Shown: piece after piece, positions 1 through 7,994 of the stretch
How the letters are laid out: every line of letters starts with the position of its first letter
Numbering within the stretch: the first letter of the stretch is position 1
From: Microbacteriaceae bacterium
Lineage (GTDB): Bacteria; Actinomycetota; Actinomycetes; Actinomycetales; Microbacteriaceae
Assembly (NCBI GenBank): GCA_025464125.1
Contig: JAODLU010000252.1
Location: forward strand, 1-9,924
Direction: 5' to 3'
DNA length: 9,924 bases
Position numbers and translations under genes: made by a program
The notes under the pieces: model-generated
Seen by the model: the letters and a program-made list of their open reading frames with translations, nothing else
Database searches by the model: none
What the model was told of the DNA's origin: nothing

Positions 1-2012
1 ACATCGTTGGCATGGGCTCGAACACCTACGGCGTCGAATCCGCGGCCAACCAGTACTTCAGCACCACGGCGAAAGACGTGACGCTTGCCCAGGCCGCGAG
101 CCTGATCGCCATCGTGCAGCAGCCGAACCTCCACAACCTCAGCGATCCGAAGTTCTACCCGGCCAACAAGATCAGGCGCGACCAGATCCTGAACGCCATG
201 TACGTCGAGAAATACATCGACAAGAAACAGCTCGATGAGGCGCTCGCGACGACCATCGAATCCGAGGTGCACCTGAGCGCCCCGACCAGCGGATGCCTCC
301 ATGCCATCGCCGCGCCCCTGGCCTGTGACTACGTCACAAAGCTCATCACCGCATCGCCGGCCGCCAGCACCCCCGGCCTGCCGCCGCAGCTCGAGTCGCT
401 CGGAGCAACCCCGGCCGAGCGCAAGGCCAACTGGGAAATCGGTGGCTACAAGATCTACACCAGCATCGATCTCGACCTGCAGAAAACTGCAGAAGACCAG
501 CTGGCCGTGCAGACGCCATCGACCGAAGACAGGTTCCCGCTCGGTGCTACTGCCAACTCCGTGGAGGTGGGCACCGGTCGCGTGCTCGTGATGGCGCAGA
601 ACAAGGTGTTCGACGACTCGCTCGAGGGCGCGAAAGACCCGACACACTCAGCCGTCAACTTCACGACCGACTTCCCATACGGAGGCTCGAACGGCTTCCC
701 CACCGGCTCGACATACAAGGTCATCGACCTCGCCAACTGGCTGCAGACCGGCCACGGGTTGGGCGACCTCGTCGACGGCGCATCAGGCCAGAACTATAAG
801 GCTGCAAGCTTCACCGCGCCATGCGATCCTGGCGCGCTGGCCGACTTCGGCCCGCTGAAGAACGACTCGGGTGGCGGCGGCGTCATGACTGTCAAGAACG
901 CCCTCATCGGGTCTGTAAACAACGCGTTCATGCAGATGGCCGAACGCCAGGACCTCTGCAGCATCCGCGACACCGCGATCGCGATGGGCGCGCACCGCGC
1001 AGACGGCCAGCCGCTCACGGTCAACCCGAACTCCATCCTGGGCTCGAACGAACAGGCACCACTGACCATGGCTGGTGTTGCGGCGACCATCGGTTCCGGC
1101 GGCCTGCACTGTGACGCGGTCATCGTCGACAGGGTCGTTGATCCTGCAGGCAAAGATCTTCCAGGCCAGACGAGAACCTGCAACCAGGCCCTGACGTCTG
1201 ATATCGCGGCTGGCACAGCCGACGCGATGGTCGGCTCGATGACCAGCGGCACCAGCTCCCCCGGCAACCCGCGCGACGGCATCCAGATCGGTGGCAAGAC
1301 TGGAACGTCGGACGTCGCCGACCACGTCTGGATCATCGGCACGACGACGAAGGTCGCAACCTCAGTCTGGACCGGAAACATCCTCGGCCACACAAGCCTC
1401 CGAAAGATGAAGAACCCGATCACAGGGTCTTATTACGCAGGCACGTCCAGGTTCAACATCTTCAAGGCGATCATGACGCAGGCCGACCAGATGTATGGCG
1501 GAGACAAGTTCCCTGCACCGTCGGCGGCGGTCATCGGCGGCGCTTCCTCAACAGTGCCCAACGTGACAGGCCAGTCTCCTGAGCAGGCGAAGGCCCTACT
1601 CGAGAGCCTCAAGTACAAGTACCAGGACGGCGGTACGGTCGCGTCAGCCCTCCCGGCAGGCAAAGTCGTCGACACCGATCCGGGTGCTGGCACCAAGACC
1701 CCGACCGGGGCCACCGTGACCGTGTTCACCAGTGACGGAAGCCTTGCCACAACGGTGCCGGTGACAACTGGGCTAACCCGGCAGGCGGCTGATAGTGCCC
1801 TGGTGGCAGCGGGCTTCAGTTTGGCGAATGTGACCTATACCTGGCTCGCCGGTACGCCGACCACCGTCTGTAAGGTCACTGCCTCTAATCCGGCGAGCGG
1901 CACTGCGACATCGAAGAGTTCGGCAGTCACTTTGACCGTCTACGGTCTCGCGGCCGTGCCTGCTAACCCGAATGCTTCACATGATCCGGGCCTGACCGTC
2001 TGCCCAAGATGA
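1..2012 (+). CDS. Class A penicillin-binding protein (PonA2-like), 3' part, with two PASTA domains
   Basis: Bifunctional peptidoglycan synthase: glycosyltransferase (GT51) plus DD-transpeptidase, anchored in the membrane and acting outside it. The 5' end lies outside the window; the frame is open from base 3 and no start is visible. Numbering from the Met codon at base 12, residues 1-90 are the end of the GT51 domain (YGVESAANQYF, then TLAQAASLIAIVQQP). The transpeptidase follows, with active-site SxxK at S233-K236 (GSTYK), SxN at S301-N303 (SVNN) and KTG at 429-431 (GGKTGTS). All catalytic motifs of this domain are intact. Two C-terminal PASTA repeats lie at about 514-578 (starts VPNVTG) and 583-653; these modules bind muropeptides or beta-lactams in related proteins. 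The gene ends in ATGA, shared with the metallophosphoesterase start. A PASTA-bearing class A PBP followed by a metallophosphoesterase matches mycobacterial ponA2-Rv3683 as I recall it. The missing N-terminus (membrane anchor and catalytic Glu of GT51) cannot be judged. Confidence 0.95.
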   Translation, partial: IVGMGSNTYGVESAANQYFSTTAKDVTLAQAASLIAIVQQPNLHNLSDPKFYPANKIRRDQILNAMYVEKYIDKKQLDEALATTIESEVHLSAPTSGCLHAIAAPLACDYVTKLITASPAASTPGLPPQLESLGATPAERKANWEIGGYKIYTSIDLDLQKTAEDQLAVQTPSTEDRFPLGATANSVEVGTGRVLVMAQNKVFDDSLEGAKDPTHSAVNFTTDFPYGGSNGFPTGSTYKVIDLANWLQTGHGLGDLVDGASGQNYKAASFTAPCDPGALADFGPLKNDSGGGGVMTVKNALIGSVNNAFMQMAERQDLCSIRDTAIAMGAHRADGQPLTVNPNSILGSNEQAPLTMAGVAATIGSGGLHCDAVIVDRVVDPAGKDLPGQTRTCNQALTSDIAAGTADAMVGSMTSGTSSPGNPRDGIQIGGKTGTSDVADHVWIIGTTTKVATSVWTGNILGHTSLRKMKNPITGSYYAGTSRFNIFKAIMTQADQMYGGDKFPAPSAAVIGGASSTVPNVTGQSPEQAKALLESLKYKYQDGGTVASALPAGKVVDTDPGAGTKTPTGATVTVFTSDGSLATTVPVTTGLTRQAADSALVAAGFSLANVTYTWLAGTPTTVCKVTASNPASGTATSKSSAVTLTVYGLAAVPANPNASHDPGLTVCPR

Positions 2013-2980
2013 CCAACGGCCACTCCGCGCTGAGGGGCACCGGCTCCGCTTTGGCGGGGCTGGCAGCCATCGGACTTGGCGCGCTCGCATGGGGCACGCT
2101 CGTCGAGCGCAATCGCTTCACCCTGCGACGCGAGATCGTGCCGGTGCTGGCCCCGGGTGCGCGCTCGCTTACGGTGCTTCACCTCTCCGACCTGCACATG
2201 GCGCCGTGGCAGCGCGCGAAGCAGGAATGGATAAGGGGTCTTGCGGTCTATGAGCCAGACCTCGTGGTCGACACCGGAGACAACCTCGGGCACCTTCGCG
2301 GCAATGAGGGTGTCGAATATGCGCTCGAGCCGTTCCGCGGCATCCCAGGAGTTTTCGTGCATGGCTCGAACGACTTCCACGGCCCAGTGGCCAAGAACCC
2401 CTTCCGCTATTTCACCGGTCCGTCCAAAGGACACCAGTCCCCGCCAGATCTCGACACAGGTCGCCTCAACTCGTTCTTCGAGGGCCTCGGCTGGCTCGAT
2501 CTCAACAACGCTGCGCGCGCGATGACGATCAAGTCCAATCGCCTCGAGTTCGTGGGCGTCGGCGATGCACATGTCGGGGCGGAGCGCCTCGAAGCCCTGC
2601 CAGGAGCCATGGATGAGATGCGCGAGAACGTGGGCTGGGCCGACGAGATCGCAGGACCTGACCCCGTCACTATCGGTGTGACGCACGCGCCATACCGTCG
2701 GGTGCTTGACTCGTTCCTCACCAATGGCGCCGAGCTAGTCTTCGCTGGCCATACCCACGGCGGCCAGGTCTGCGTGCCCGGCTACGGCGCGCTCGTGACG
2801 AACTGCGACCTCCCACGCAGCCAGGCCAGCGGCCTGAGCCTCTGGAAGCATGCTCGCCGGGTGGCGTATCTCAACGTTTCAGCCGGGCTCGGAACATCCA
2901 TCTACGCCCCCGTGCGTTTCGCGTGCCCGCCGGAGGCCGTACTGCTGACACTCGTCGGTCGGGATTTCAGCTATTCTTGA
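2009..2980 (+). CDS. Membrane-anchored metallophosphoesterase (calcineurin-like, Rv3683/YaeI type)
   Basis: 323-residue two-metal phosphoesterase. An N-terminal hydrophobic stretch at about residues 10-33 looks like a signal anchor, placing the catalytic domain at the membrane. Metal-ligand motifs appear in the usual order: HLSDLH (58-63), DTGDN (88-92), GSNDFH (119-124) in the place of the common GNHD, THAPY (226 onward) and GHTHGG (247-252). The substrate cannot be read from sequence; relatives include UDP-diacylglucosamine pyrophosphatase-like and general phosphodiesterase enzymes. Its start ATG overlaps the stop of the penicillin-binding protein gene (ATGA) and no clear Shine-Dalgarno precedes it, so translation is probably coupled to the upstream gene. 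That coupling suggests, but does not prove, a role in cell-envelope metabolism. The GNHD-to-GSND change occurs in other actinobacterial relatives as I recall them, so I read it as a family variant and not damage. Confidence 0.92.
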   Translation: MTNGHSALRGTGSALAGLAAIGLGALAWGTLVERNRFTLRREIVPVLAPGARSLTVLHLSDLHMAPWQRAKQEWIRGLAVYEPDLVVDTGDNLGHLRGNEGVEYALEPFRGIPGVFVHGSNDFHGPVAKNPFRYFTGPSKGHQSPPDLDTGRLNSFFEGLGWLDLNNAARAMTIKSNRLEFVGVGDAHVGAERLEALPGAMDEMRENVGWADEIAGPDPVTIGVTHAPYRRVLDSFLTNGAELVFAGHTHGGQVCVPGYGALVTNCDLPRSQASGLSLWKHARRVAYLNVSAGLGTSIYAPVRFACPPEAVLLTLVGRDFSYS

Positions 2981-2991
2981 TGAGGCTCCGA

Positions 2992-3007
2992 ACGAACCGC
3001 GGTTCGA
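2992..3007. promoter_or_regulatory. Near-consensus LexA-like palindrome upstream of tRNA-Pro
   Basis: The perfect inverted repeat CGAAC-CGCG-GTTCG lies at 2993-3006. Including flanks it reads ACGAAC-N4-GTTCGA, 11 of 12 matches to the actinobacterial SOS box TCGAAC-N4-GTTCGA. It sits in the 39-nt gap between the metallophosphoesterase stop and the tRNA, 13 nt before the tRNA 5' end. It could be a LexA site, a short hairpin in the tRNA leader, or chance. The GC-only centre and single mismatch make binding uncertain. No T-run follows, so a terminator role is unlikely. Confidence 0.35.
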
Positions 3008-3019
3008 TCGTTGCCAAAT

Positions 3020-3093
<74 letters not shown>

Positions 3094-3099
3094 CAGCCA

Positions 3100-3121
3100 G
3101 GGCCGTGACATGTCACGGCCC
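3100..3121 (+). terminator. Palindromic intrinsic-type terminator after tRNA-Pro
   Basis: Perfect 22-nt inverted repeat with arms GGGCCGTGACA and TGTCACGGCCC, 6 nt after the tRNA, followed by the T-containing stretch TTCTGCGTTT. The very stable GC stem and its position directly behind the tRNA support termination of + strand transcripts. The minus-strand oxidoreductase gene converges on it (stop at 3154). In that direction no T-run follows the stem, but the stem could still block read-through both ways. Confidence 0.8.
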
Positions 3122-3153
3122 TTCTGCGTTTAACCACCGAACGAGCTGGCGGG

Positions 3154-4164
3154 TTACTGGAACAGCTCGTTCACGATCTCCAGCGTGTGGACGCGGCTCG
3201 CCAGCTCCGCAGCACCTGGCGAGATGATCAACTCATCGGCCTGGGTGCTGTCGAGCAGCGAGGCCAGCTGGGACAGCACGTGATCAGGGGTGCCCACAGC
3301 CTGCCGACGGTTGCGCTCAGCGACGAACTGCAGCTCCTGCGGAGTGAAGTCGTAGGCCAGACCCTCCTCGACACTCAACGGCTCGGGCTTTGCACCCTGG
3401 CGCATGCGAATGAAGCTGATCAGCCCCGGGCGCGACTGCGCGTCGACCACTGCCGGGTCTTCATCGGTGACGACCCCGACGGCGATCGCGCTGTGCGGCG
3501 CATCGAGGGTGCCGGGCTGGAAGCTGCGACGGTAGAGGTCGAGCGCTGCTTCAGTGTTGTCGCCGGAAAAGTGGTGGGCAAAGGCGAAAGGAAGCCCGAG
3601 CGCGCCGGCCACCTGCGCGCTGTAACCGCTCGAGCCGAGCAGCCACACCTGCGGAAGGTCGCCGAGACCGGGCACGGCGATGATCGAGGCCAGCGGGTTC
3701 TCGTCAGCCATCGACCCCTCGAAGAAACCGATCAAGTCGAGCAGCTGCTGCGGAAAGTCTTCGACCGAGAGGCCTGCCTCGCTGCGGCGGAGCGCCATCG
3801 CTGTTGCACCGTCGGTACCTGGAGCCCGGCCAATTCCGAGGTCGATGCGATCGCCGTAGAGCGCACGCAGCGTGCCGAACTGCTCGGCGACGACCAGCGG
3901 TGAATGGTTGGGAAGCATGACTCCACCACTGCCAACCCTTATACGACTGGTACGCGCAGCGACGCCAGCGATAAGCACCGCAGGGGCGCTCGAGGCGATC
4001 CCCGGCATGCCGTGGTGCTCTGCCACCCAAAAGCGGTCGTAGCCGAGGGCCTCAGCGGCCTGGGCCAGCGCAATAGTGCCAGCGACAGCATCCCCATTGG
4101 TTCCGCCAGCTGGCCTGCTGGCCAGGTCGAGAACGGACAGGGGCACGCGACGTAGTTCAGCCAT
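3154..4164 (-). CDS. LLM-class flavin-dependent oxidoreductase (YhbW/MsnO8-like)
   Basis: 336-residue luciferase-like monooxygenase fold, expected to use reduced flavin (FMNH2) and oxygen on an unknown substrate. Family signatures visible in order: the N-terminal strand PLSVLDLA (8-15), [16 protein letters not shown] (46-61), [17 protein letters not shown] (74-90) then [20 protein letters not shown] (108-118), [13 protein letters not shown] (171-183) and AFAHHF (194-199). This set is typical of the single-component YhbW/MsnO8 subgroup and not of alkane or FMN-binding luciferases with large insertions. The ATG start has GGAG 5 nt upstream (TTGGAGACTGA) and the reading begins at the expected first beta strand. 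It lies 62 nt after thymidine kinase on the same strand with no terminator seen between them, so it may be the last gene of that transcript. Nothing in the context identifies the substrate. Confidence 0.93.
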   Translation of the reverse strand: MAELRRVPLSVLDLASRPAGGTNGDAVAGTIALAQAAEALGYDRFWVAEHHGMPGIASSAPAVLIAGVAARTSRIRVGSGGVMLPNHSPLVVAEQFGTLRALYGDRIDLGIGRAPGTDGATAMALRRSEAGLSVEDFPQQLLDLIGFFEGSMADENPLASIIAVPGLGDLPQVWLLGSSGYSAQVAGALGLPFAFAHHFSGDNTEAALDLYRRSFQPGTLDAPHSAIAVGVVTDEDPAVVDAQSRPGLISFIRMRQGAKPEPLSVEEGLAYDFTPQELQFVAERNRRQAVGTPDHVLSQLASLLDSTQADELIISPGAAELASRVHTLEIVNELFQ

Positions 4165-4226
4165 TCAGTCTCCAACCTCGACGGGGTGCCTGCCATTCCA
4201 TCGACTGGACCTGGTGCGCGAGAGCG

Positions 4227-4919
4227 TCAGGCGAAATCCGGATCCGGTGCAGACGAGTAGACGGGGTCCGCGAGCTCCACCAGCACACGTCGCCGACCGC
4301 TGCCGAGCAGGCCGCCGCTTTCTTCGAGATAGCAGGCCCCGCAGAGCGACTCGTACGAGACCTCACCGCCGCCCGAGACCGAGGTATCGATCGCCACCTG
4401 GTCGCCGTCGAAGACGAACCGCCCGTCGATCTTTCTCGTGTTGAAGATGGCCTTGCGACCGCACCTGCAGATCGTCTTCAGCTCTTCGAGTGAATGGGCA
4501 ATCTCGAGCAAACGCCGACTGCCGGGAAATGCCACGGTCTGGAAGTCGGTGCGGATGCCGTACGCCAGCACTGGAACACCCTCCTGGATCGAGATGCGCA
4601 GCAGGTCGTCGACCTGCGCCTCGGTGAAGAACTGCGCCTCGTCGACGAGCAGGCAACTCACGTCGAGGCCGGTGCGCTCGAACACGGCGGCCCGCTTCGC
4701 GGCGAACAGCTCGTACACATCGTCATCCGGTGCCACCACGAAATCGACGGGCCTGCTGACCCCGAGGCGCGACATGATCGCCGCCTCGCCCTTGGTGTCG
4801 ATCGTGGGCTTGGCGAGCAGCACCTGCTGGCCGCGCTCTTCGTAGTTGTATGCGGCCTGGAGCATCGCCGTGCTCTTGCCGCTGTTCATGGCGCCGTAGC
4901 GAAAATAGAGCTTGGCCAC
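4227..4919 (-). CDS. tdk: Thymidine kinase (type II, TK1 family)
   Basis: 230-residue cytoplasmic enzyme that phosphorylates thymidine to dTMP with ATP, the salvage route to thymidylate. The Walker A loop GAMNSGKST is at 9-17. The DEAQF motif is at 93-97, with E94 the likely catalytic base. The lasso/substrate segment YGIRTDFQ (120-127) then FPGSRRL follows. A structural zinc site is formed by CRC (C151, C153) and CGAC (C193, C196), with SYESLC just before the second pair contributing to thymidine binding. Length and motif order match the E. coli-type enzyme, with about 25 extra C-terminal residues. The GTG start shares its first G with the TAG stop of the response-regulator gene (TAGTG), so translation is probably coupled. 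Only a weak GAGG-like sequence lies further upstream. The coupling to a signalling operon is unusual for this gene. Confidence 0.96.
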   Translation of the reverse strand: MAKLYFRYGAMNSGKSTAMLQAAYNYEERGQQVLLAKPTIDTKGEAAIMSRLGVSRPVDFVVAPDDDVYELFAAKRAAVFERTGLDVSCLLVDEAQFFTEAQVDDLLRISIQEGVPVLAYGIRTDFQTVAFPGSRRLLEIAHSLEELKTICRCGRKAIFNTRKIDGRFVFDGDQVAIDTSVSGGGEVSYESLCGACYLEESGGLLGSGRRRVLVELADPVYSSAPDPDFA

Positions 4920-5587
4920 TACTGGAGGTATCCATCCTCGGCGGCCCGGCGGATGAGTTCCGCTTTCTTGCTCGCCGGTCTGTTGGCCTTCACATATTTT
5001 TCCCGCACGCGTCGCAGGTACGTCTTGGCCGTTTCGTATTGCACGTTCATCCGCTGCGCCACCTCGAGAGTGCTGAAACCTGACACATACAGTTTAAAGG
5101 CCTCAGTCTCACCCGCGCTCAATTTCGGTCGCGACTGGTTCGCCGCCCCGACCGGCAAGGGGCGCCAGTCACGCTGGAGGTCCTGGCCCACAGCCAGGCC
5201 CATTACCGACCTGGCGGCATCCATGACCTCGCGCATCGGTACCGCCTTCGAAACGAAAGCTGACGCTCCGGCCTCGAGTGCCCGCTCACGAGCCTCACGG
5301 GTGTCGAGGCTGCTGAGCACGACCACCTTTGCGCCGGCGGCGCGGCACGTGCGAACCCTGGCCTCGATCGAGACAGGCTCCTTCAGCTGGAAGTCGATGA
5401 ACACGAGCTCGGTGGGAAAGTTGTCGCTGTGCACCAGTTGCAGCCAGGTGTGCGCGCTGAGCACGAGTTCGAAATCTGGCGCGTTCGAGGCGATCCAGCT
5501 GCTGATGCTGTCGAGCAGCACCTCGTGGTCATCGAGAATCGCGAGACGGATCCTGCGGGTCGCAACGACGCTTTCGCTATTTGTCAT
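4919..5587 (-). CDS. NarL/FixJ-type response regulator
   Basis: 222-residue two-component response regulator with a receiver domain (about 12-132) and a LuxR-type helix-turn-helix (about 155-222). The receiver has the acidic pair D19-D20, phospho-acceptor D65 in VFIDFQ, S92/S93 at the switch position and conserved K114 in FVSKA. The DNA-binding part shows KLSAGETEAFKLYVSGFS, then EVAQRMNVQYETAKTYLRRVREKY. All phosphorylation residues are intact, so it should act as a phosphorylation-controlled transcription factor. The ATG overlaps the end of the upstream pseudokinase gene by 11 nt and is preceded by GAGG with 7-nt spacing; its stop overlaps the thymidine kinase start. The cognate kinase is most likely the histidine kinase two genes upstream. 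Target genes are unknown; its own operon is the natural first guess. Confidence 0.94.
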   Translation of the reverse strand: MTNSESVVATRRIRLAILDDHEVLLDSISSWIASNAPDFELVLSAHTWLQLVHSDNFPTELVFIDFQLKEPVSIEARVRTCRAAGAKVVVLSSLDTREARERALEAGASAFVSKAVPMREVMDAARSVMGLAVGQDLQRDWRPLPVGAANQSRPKLSAGETEAFKLYVSGFSTLEVAQRMNVQYETAKTYLRRVREKYVKANRPASKKAELIRRAAEDGYLQ

Positions 5588-6767
5588 AGGAGAACCTCAC
5601 TGTCAGTGCCGAGCTGGTGAAATCGATGACGACGTTCGTGAAGACAGCACGCATGATTGCAAAGTACGGCGCGAGAGCAAGGCGCCGAAGGTAATCGTAG
5701 GATTGCAATTTCGCATCGATGACTCCGACGCTCCGCTCGCCGACCTCTGTGAGTTCGATCCTCAGGTCGCCCGCATCGAACTCCGCAGCTTCGATGAGCG
5801 CGACGATGAGCGTGCGGATGGCGGTGCGCTGTTCGGTGGACATGCCGCCGGCGAGATGCCGCTTATCGAGCACCACTGCCTTACCTCCCCCGCCAGGCCC
5901 GGAAGCTGACGACGCCGATGACTCGACGACGCTCTCCAGCCAGCTGCGGTCAGCTTCAGCGACCATCACGCTGCGGATCGAATTGGCGATCGCTCTCGCC
6001 TGCGCCCTGTCGTCATCCGTCACCTGATCGCGGGAAGCCATTTCCCGCAGGAAGGGAATCACATCCCTGCCGAGGATCGTGACCCGATCCTGCTGGATCG
6101 ATCGCGCGATCCCTGGCGAAGCTTCGTCGGTGAGGAGTGCAGATGCTGCCTTCGCACGCGATTGCCAGAGCGCAATTGATCGCACGGTGACTCTCGTGAA
6201 CGCCACGGAAGCGAAGCACAGCGCTAGCAGCGGCGTGACCGCCCTGATCACGAACGCCATCGGTGGCGCGTCGGCGGTGAAGCCGTGCACCTGCAGGATG
6301 ATCACGAACCCGATCACAACAGCGCCGAACACCCCGATCGCAGCCACCTGCCGCGCCGGACGATAAGGCCCACACGCCAGCAGCACCAGGCCGAACGAAA
6401 CCCCGCCCCAGTCGTTGCGGATGAGGGTATTCGTGCCCATCACCGATGCCGCAGACAACACGATCGATGCGATGCCAAGCACTGCGGCAAGCGCCAACGC
6501 GCGGCTCGAGAACGGCGCACGAGACGGCGTGGATGCGATGATCACCACCGCGCTGCTACCGCCAAGTGCTGCAAGCGCAAAGATCGCCACTATGGGATGC
6601 GACAACTCCCGTGCCGCGGTCACGGTCTCCACCAGCGCGAAGATGAAGGCGCCGATAGCTATGACGGAGGTGACCACGCGGTTCGCAACAGCGCCAGCCG
6701 GGTCCAGTTGCTGGCTCGTCGGCTCCGCCGCTGCCGACTCACGGTTCTCAACTGGTGCGGCGCTCAC
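5577..6767 (-). CDS. Six-TM histidine kinase-like protein lacking catalytic motifs (putative pseudokinase)
   Basis: 396 residues: a cytoplasmic N-terminal tail (1-29), six predicted membrane segments (about 30-50, 57-77, 89-109, 121-132, 139-160, 169-190), then a cytoplasmic region laid out like the neighbouring kinase. The segment ILGRDVIPFLREMA (231-244) lines up with LMHDTVLSHLAAIA of the neighbour, but the phospho-accepting His is absent (Gly/Arg in its place). The helix LIVALIEAAEFDAG (320-333) matches the N-box helix with Glu for Asn. VGVIDAK (347-353) stands where the neighbour has the IDSGIGF ATP-lid motif; both glycines are gone. The protein ends with a final strand ALTVRFSYDK. The fold thus seems retained while phosphotransfer is lost. 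The GTG start has a strong GGGAGG 7 nt upstream and overlaps the kinase stop (GTGA). It is in frame and without stops, so it is not a decaying gene. Likely role, by inference: partner or regulator of the adjacent kinase. Confidence 0.8.
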   Translation of the reverse strand: MSAAPVENRESAAAEPTSQQLDPAGAVANRVVTSVIAIGAFIFALVETVTAARELSHPIVAIFALAALGGSSAVVIIASTPSRAPFSSRALALAAVLGIASIVLSAASVMGTNTLIRNDWGGVSFGLVLLACGPYRPARQVAAIGVFGAVVIGFVIILQVHGFTADAPPMAFVIRAVTPLLALCFASVAFTRVTVRSIALWQSRAKAASALLTDEASPGIARSIQQDRVTILGRDVIPFLREMASRDQVTDDDRAQARAIANSIRSVMVAEADRSWLESVVESSASSASGPGGGGKAVVLDKRHLAGGMSTEQRTAIRTLIVALIEAAEFDAGDLRIELTEVGERSVGVIDAKLQSYDYLRRLALAPYFAIMRAVFTNVVIDFTSSALTVRFSYDK

Positions 6768-7981
6768 GGGCCGGCCTCCCCGAACGCGAACTGTGCAGGA
6801 GCTGCGATCGGCATCCTGATCATTATGGAAGTGCCCTGCCCCGGCGTCGACCAGACGTGCACTGCGCCGCCGACAAGCTGCACCCGCTGCCGAACCGAGT
6901 TGCGAAGACCGAGGCGGTCGACTCGTGTGTCCGCCTCAGAGAAACCGATGCCTGAGTCGATGATCATTACCGATATGTCCTGGTCGGCGATATAGGCGAC
7001 AACCTCGGCGCGGGTGGTGCCTGAATGGTCGAGAACGTTCACGAGGCACTGCTTGACGGCGCCGGCGAGCGCTTCGGCTCTCTCATCGTCAAGCCTGAGC
7101 ACGGCGCTGAGATCACCGGTCTGGGAGACATCGAGACCCAGCTCGCGCATCTCCTCGATCGCCGCGAATATGGGTGCCTGGCGCCAGTTGCGACTGATGT
7201 CCTCAGCGGAAATGGCGTGGTCGGCCAGCCATTCCTCCCCCACCACGATCTCGAGGTCACGGTGGATCTGCGCGCTCAACTGGGGATCGATCGGAGCGTC
7301 TGGCGCGTTCGCGATGGCAGCCAGGTGGCTGAGCACCGTGTCGTGCATCAACGCCGCCGCGCGTGCCTCGATGCGATAGCGGGCCAGTGCGAGTTGCTCA
7401 TCCTGCACCGCGCGATGCAGCAGCGGCTGCGCCCTGTTGAATCGACGGATGGTGGTGAACCAGAGCACCAGGATCACCACCGTGACCACGAGGCTCGACG
7501 CTGTGGCGATGTCGAACCGCCAGGCTTCACCACTCTGCAGGATCGCAGCCGCTGATGCGACCTCTGCGACCGCGTAACCGCAGAGCGCCCATGCCAACGC
7601 TCGGAGGAGCCCGACTCCCACGCCGCCAACCATGACGAGGGCGATCTTCGGCAGCGCGATCGAGAACGCGTCGCCCGCCAGGATCGGCTCCGCCTGTGCG
7701 TAGAAAGTCAGGATGTACCAATAGGTGCACGCGGCACCCACCAGCAGGTAGCTGGCGCTCGAAAAGAAGGTCGGCTCGGTGCGGTTGACCAGCAGCAGCA
7801 CCACCATGGGCACGATGGCGATCATCGCGGGCCAGAGAATCAAATGGGGGCGACCAGCCTGGAAAACCACAGCGGACAGGAAGGCCGAAACCAGAAGGGT
7901 GAGACCTATCGCGTGCAGCGACCTGGCGAATGCCTGTGTGATGGTGCGGGCTGCAAGGTGCGAGGGGAGCCCAAGGGACAT
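6764..7981 (-). CDS. Membrane sensor histidine kinase
   Basis: 405 residues with six hydrophobic segments (about 22-42, 45-65, 75-95, 104-126, 127-149, 158-177) and almost no extracytoplasmic domain, so any signal is probably sensed in or at the membrane. A helix leads to the dimerisation/phospho-acceptor motif ALMHDTVLSHL (H213, D214). The HATPase domain has the N-box QCLVNVLDHSG (N315), G1 DSGIGF (342-347), G2 RLGLRNS (357-362) and the closing GQGTSIMIRMP. It should autophosphorylate H213 and pass phosphate to D65 of the downstream NarL-type regulator. The ATG has an excellent AGGAGG with 7-nt spacing. It is first of a chain of overlapping genes (kinase, pseudokinase, regulator, thymidine kinase). 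A 120-nt gap separates it from the radical SAM gene upstream, the likely promoter site for this operon. The signal cannot be inferred. Confidence 0.93.
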   Translation of the reverse strand: MSLGLPSHLAARTITQAFARSLHAIGLTLLVSAFLSAVVFQAGRPHLILWPAMIAIVPMVVLLLVNRTEPTFFSSASYLLVGAACTYWYILTFYAQAEPILAGDAFSIALPKIALVMVGGVGVGLLRALAWALCGYAVAEVASAAAILQSGEAWRFDIATASSLVVTVVILVLWFTTIRRFNRAQPLLHRAVQDEQLALARYRIEARAAALMHDTVLSHLAAIANAPDAPIDPQLSAQIHRDLEIVVGEEWLADHAISAEDISRNWRQAPIFAAIEEMRELGLDVSQTGDLSAVLRLDDERAEALAGAVKQCLVNVLDHSGTTRAEVVAYIADQDISVMIIDSGIGFSEADTRVDRLGLRNSVRQRVQLVGGAVHVWSTPGQGTSIMIRMPIAAPAQFAFGEAGP

Positions 7982-7987
7982 GTCGCT

Positions 7988-7994
7988 TCCTCCT
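7988..7994 (-). promoter_or_regulatory. Strong ribosome binding site of the sensor kinase operon
   Basis: On the minus strand the sequence AAGGAGG precedes the ATG at 7981 with a spacing of about 6-7 nt. It is the best Shine-Dalgarno match in the window. It fixes the start of the first gene of the operon and suggests efficient initiation there, with downstream genes relying partly on coupling. Confidence 0.75.

Noticed and set aside
2945..2977. CTGACA and TATTCT as a promoter for tRNA-Pro
   Set aside because: The spacing is 21 nt, too long for a normal sigma-70 type promoter, and both hexamers lie inside the upstream coding region.
2993..3006. Palindrome as an intrinsic terminator for the metallophosphoesterase
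   Set aside because: The arms are only 7 bp with almost no loop, and no T-run follows. The LexA-like reading or chance fits better.
4494..5909. A long + strand open frame (about 470 codons) antisense to tdk, the regulator and the pseudokinase
   Set aside because: It is open because of GC-biased codon use on the opposite strand. It shows no recognisable domain, crosses several real gene boundaries, and its composition (rich in Arg, His and Ser) is typical of antisense shadow frames.
5577..6767. Treating the second sensor as a broken pseudogene
   Set aside because: The frame is uninterrupted over its full length, has a strong ribosome binding site and keeps overlapping junctions with both neighbours, so it appears maintained.
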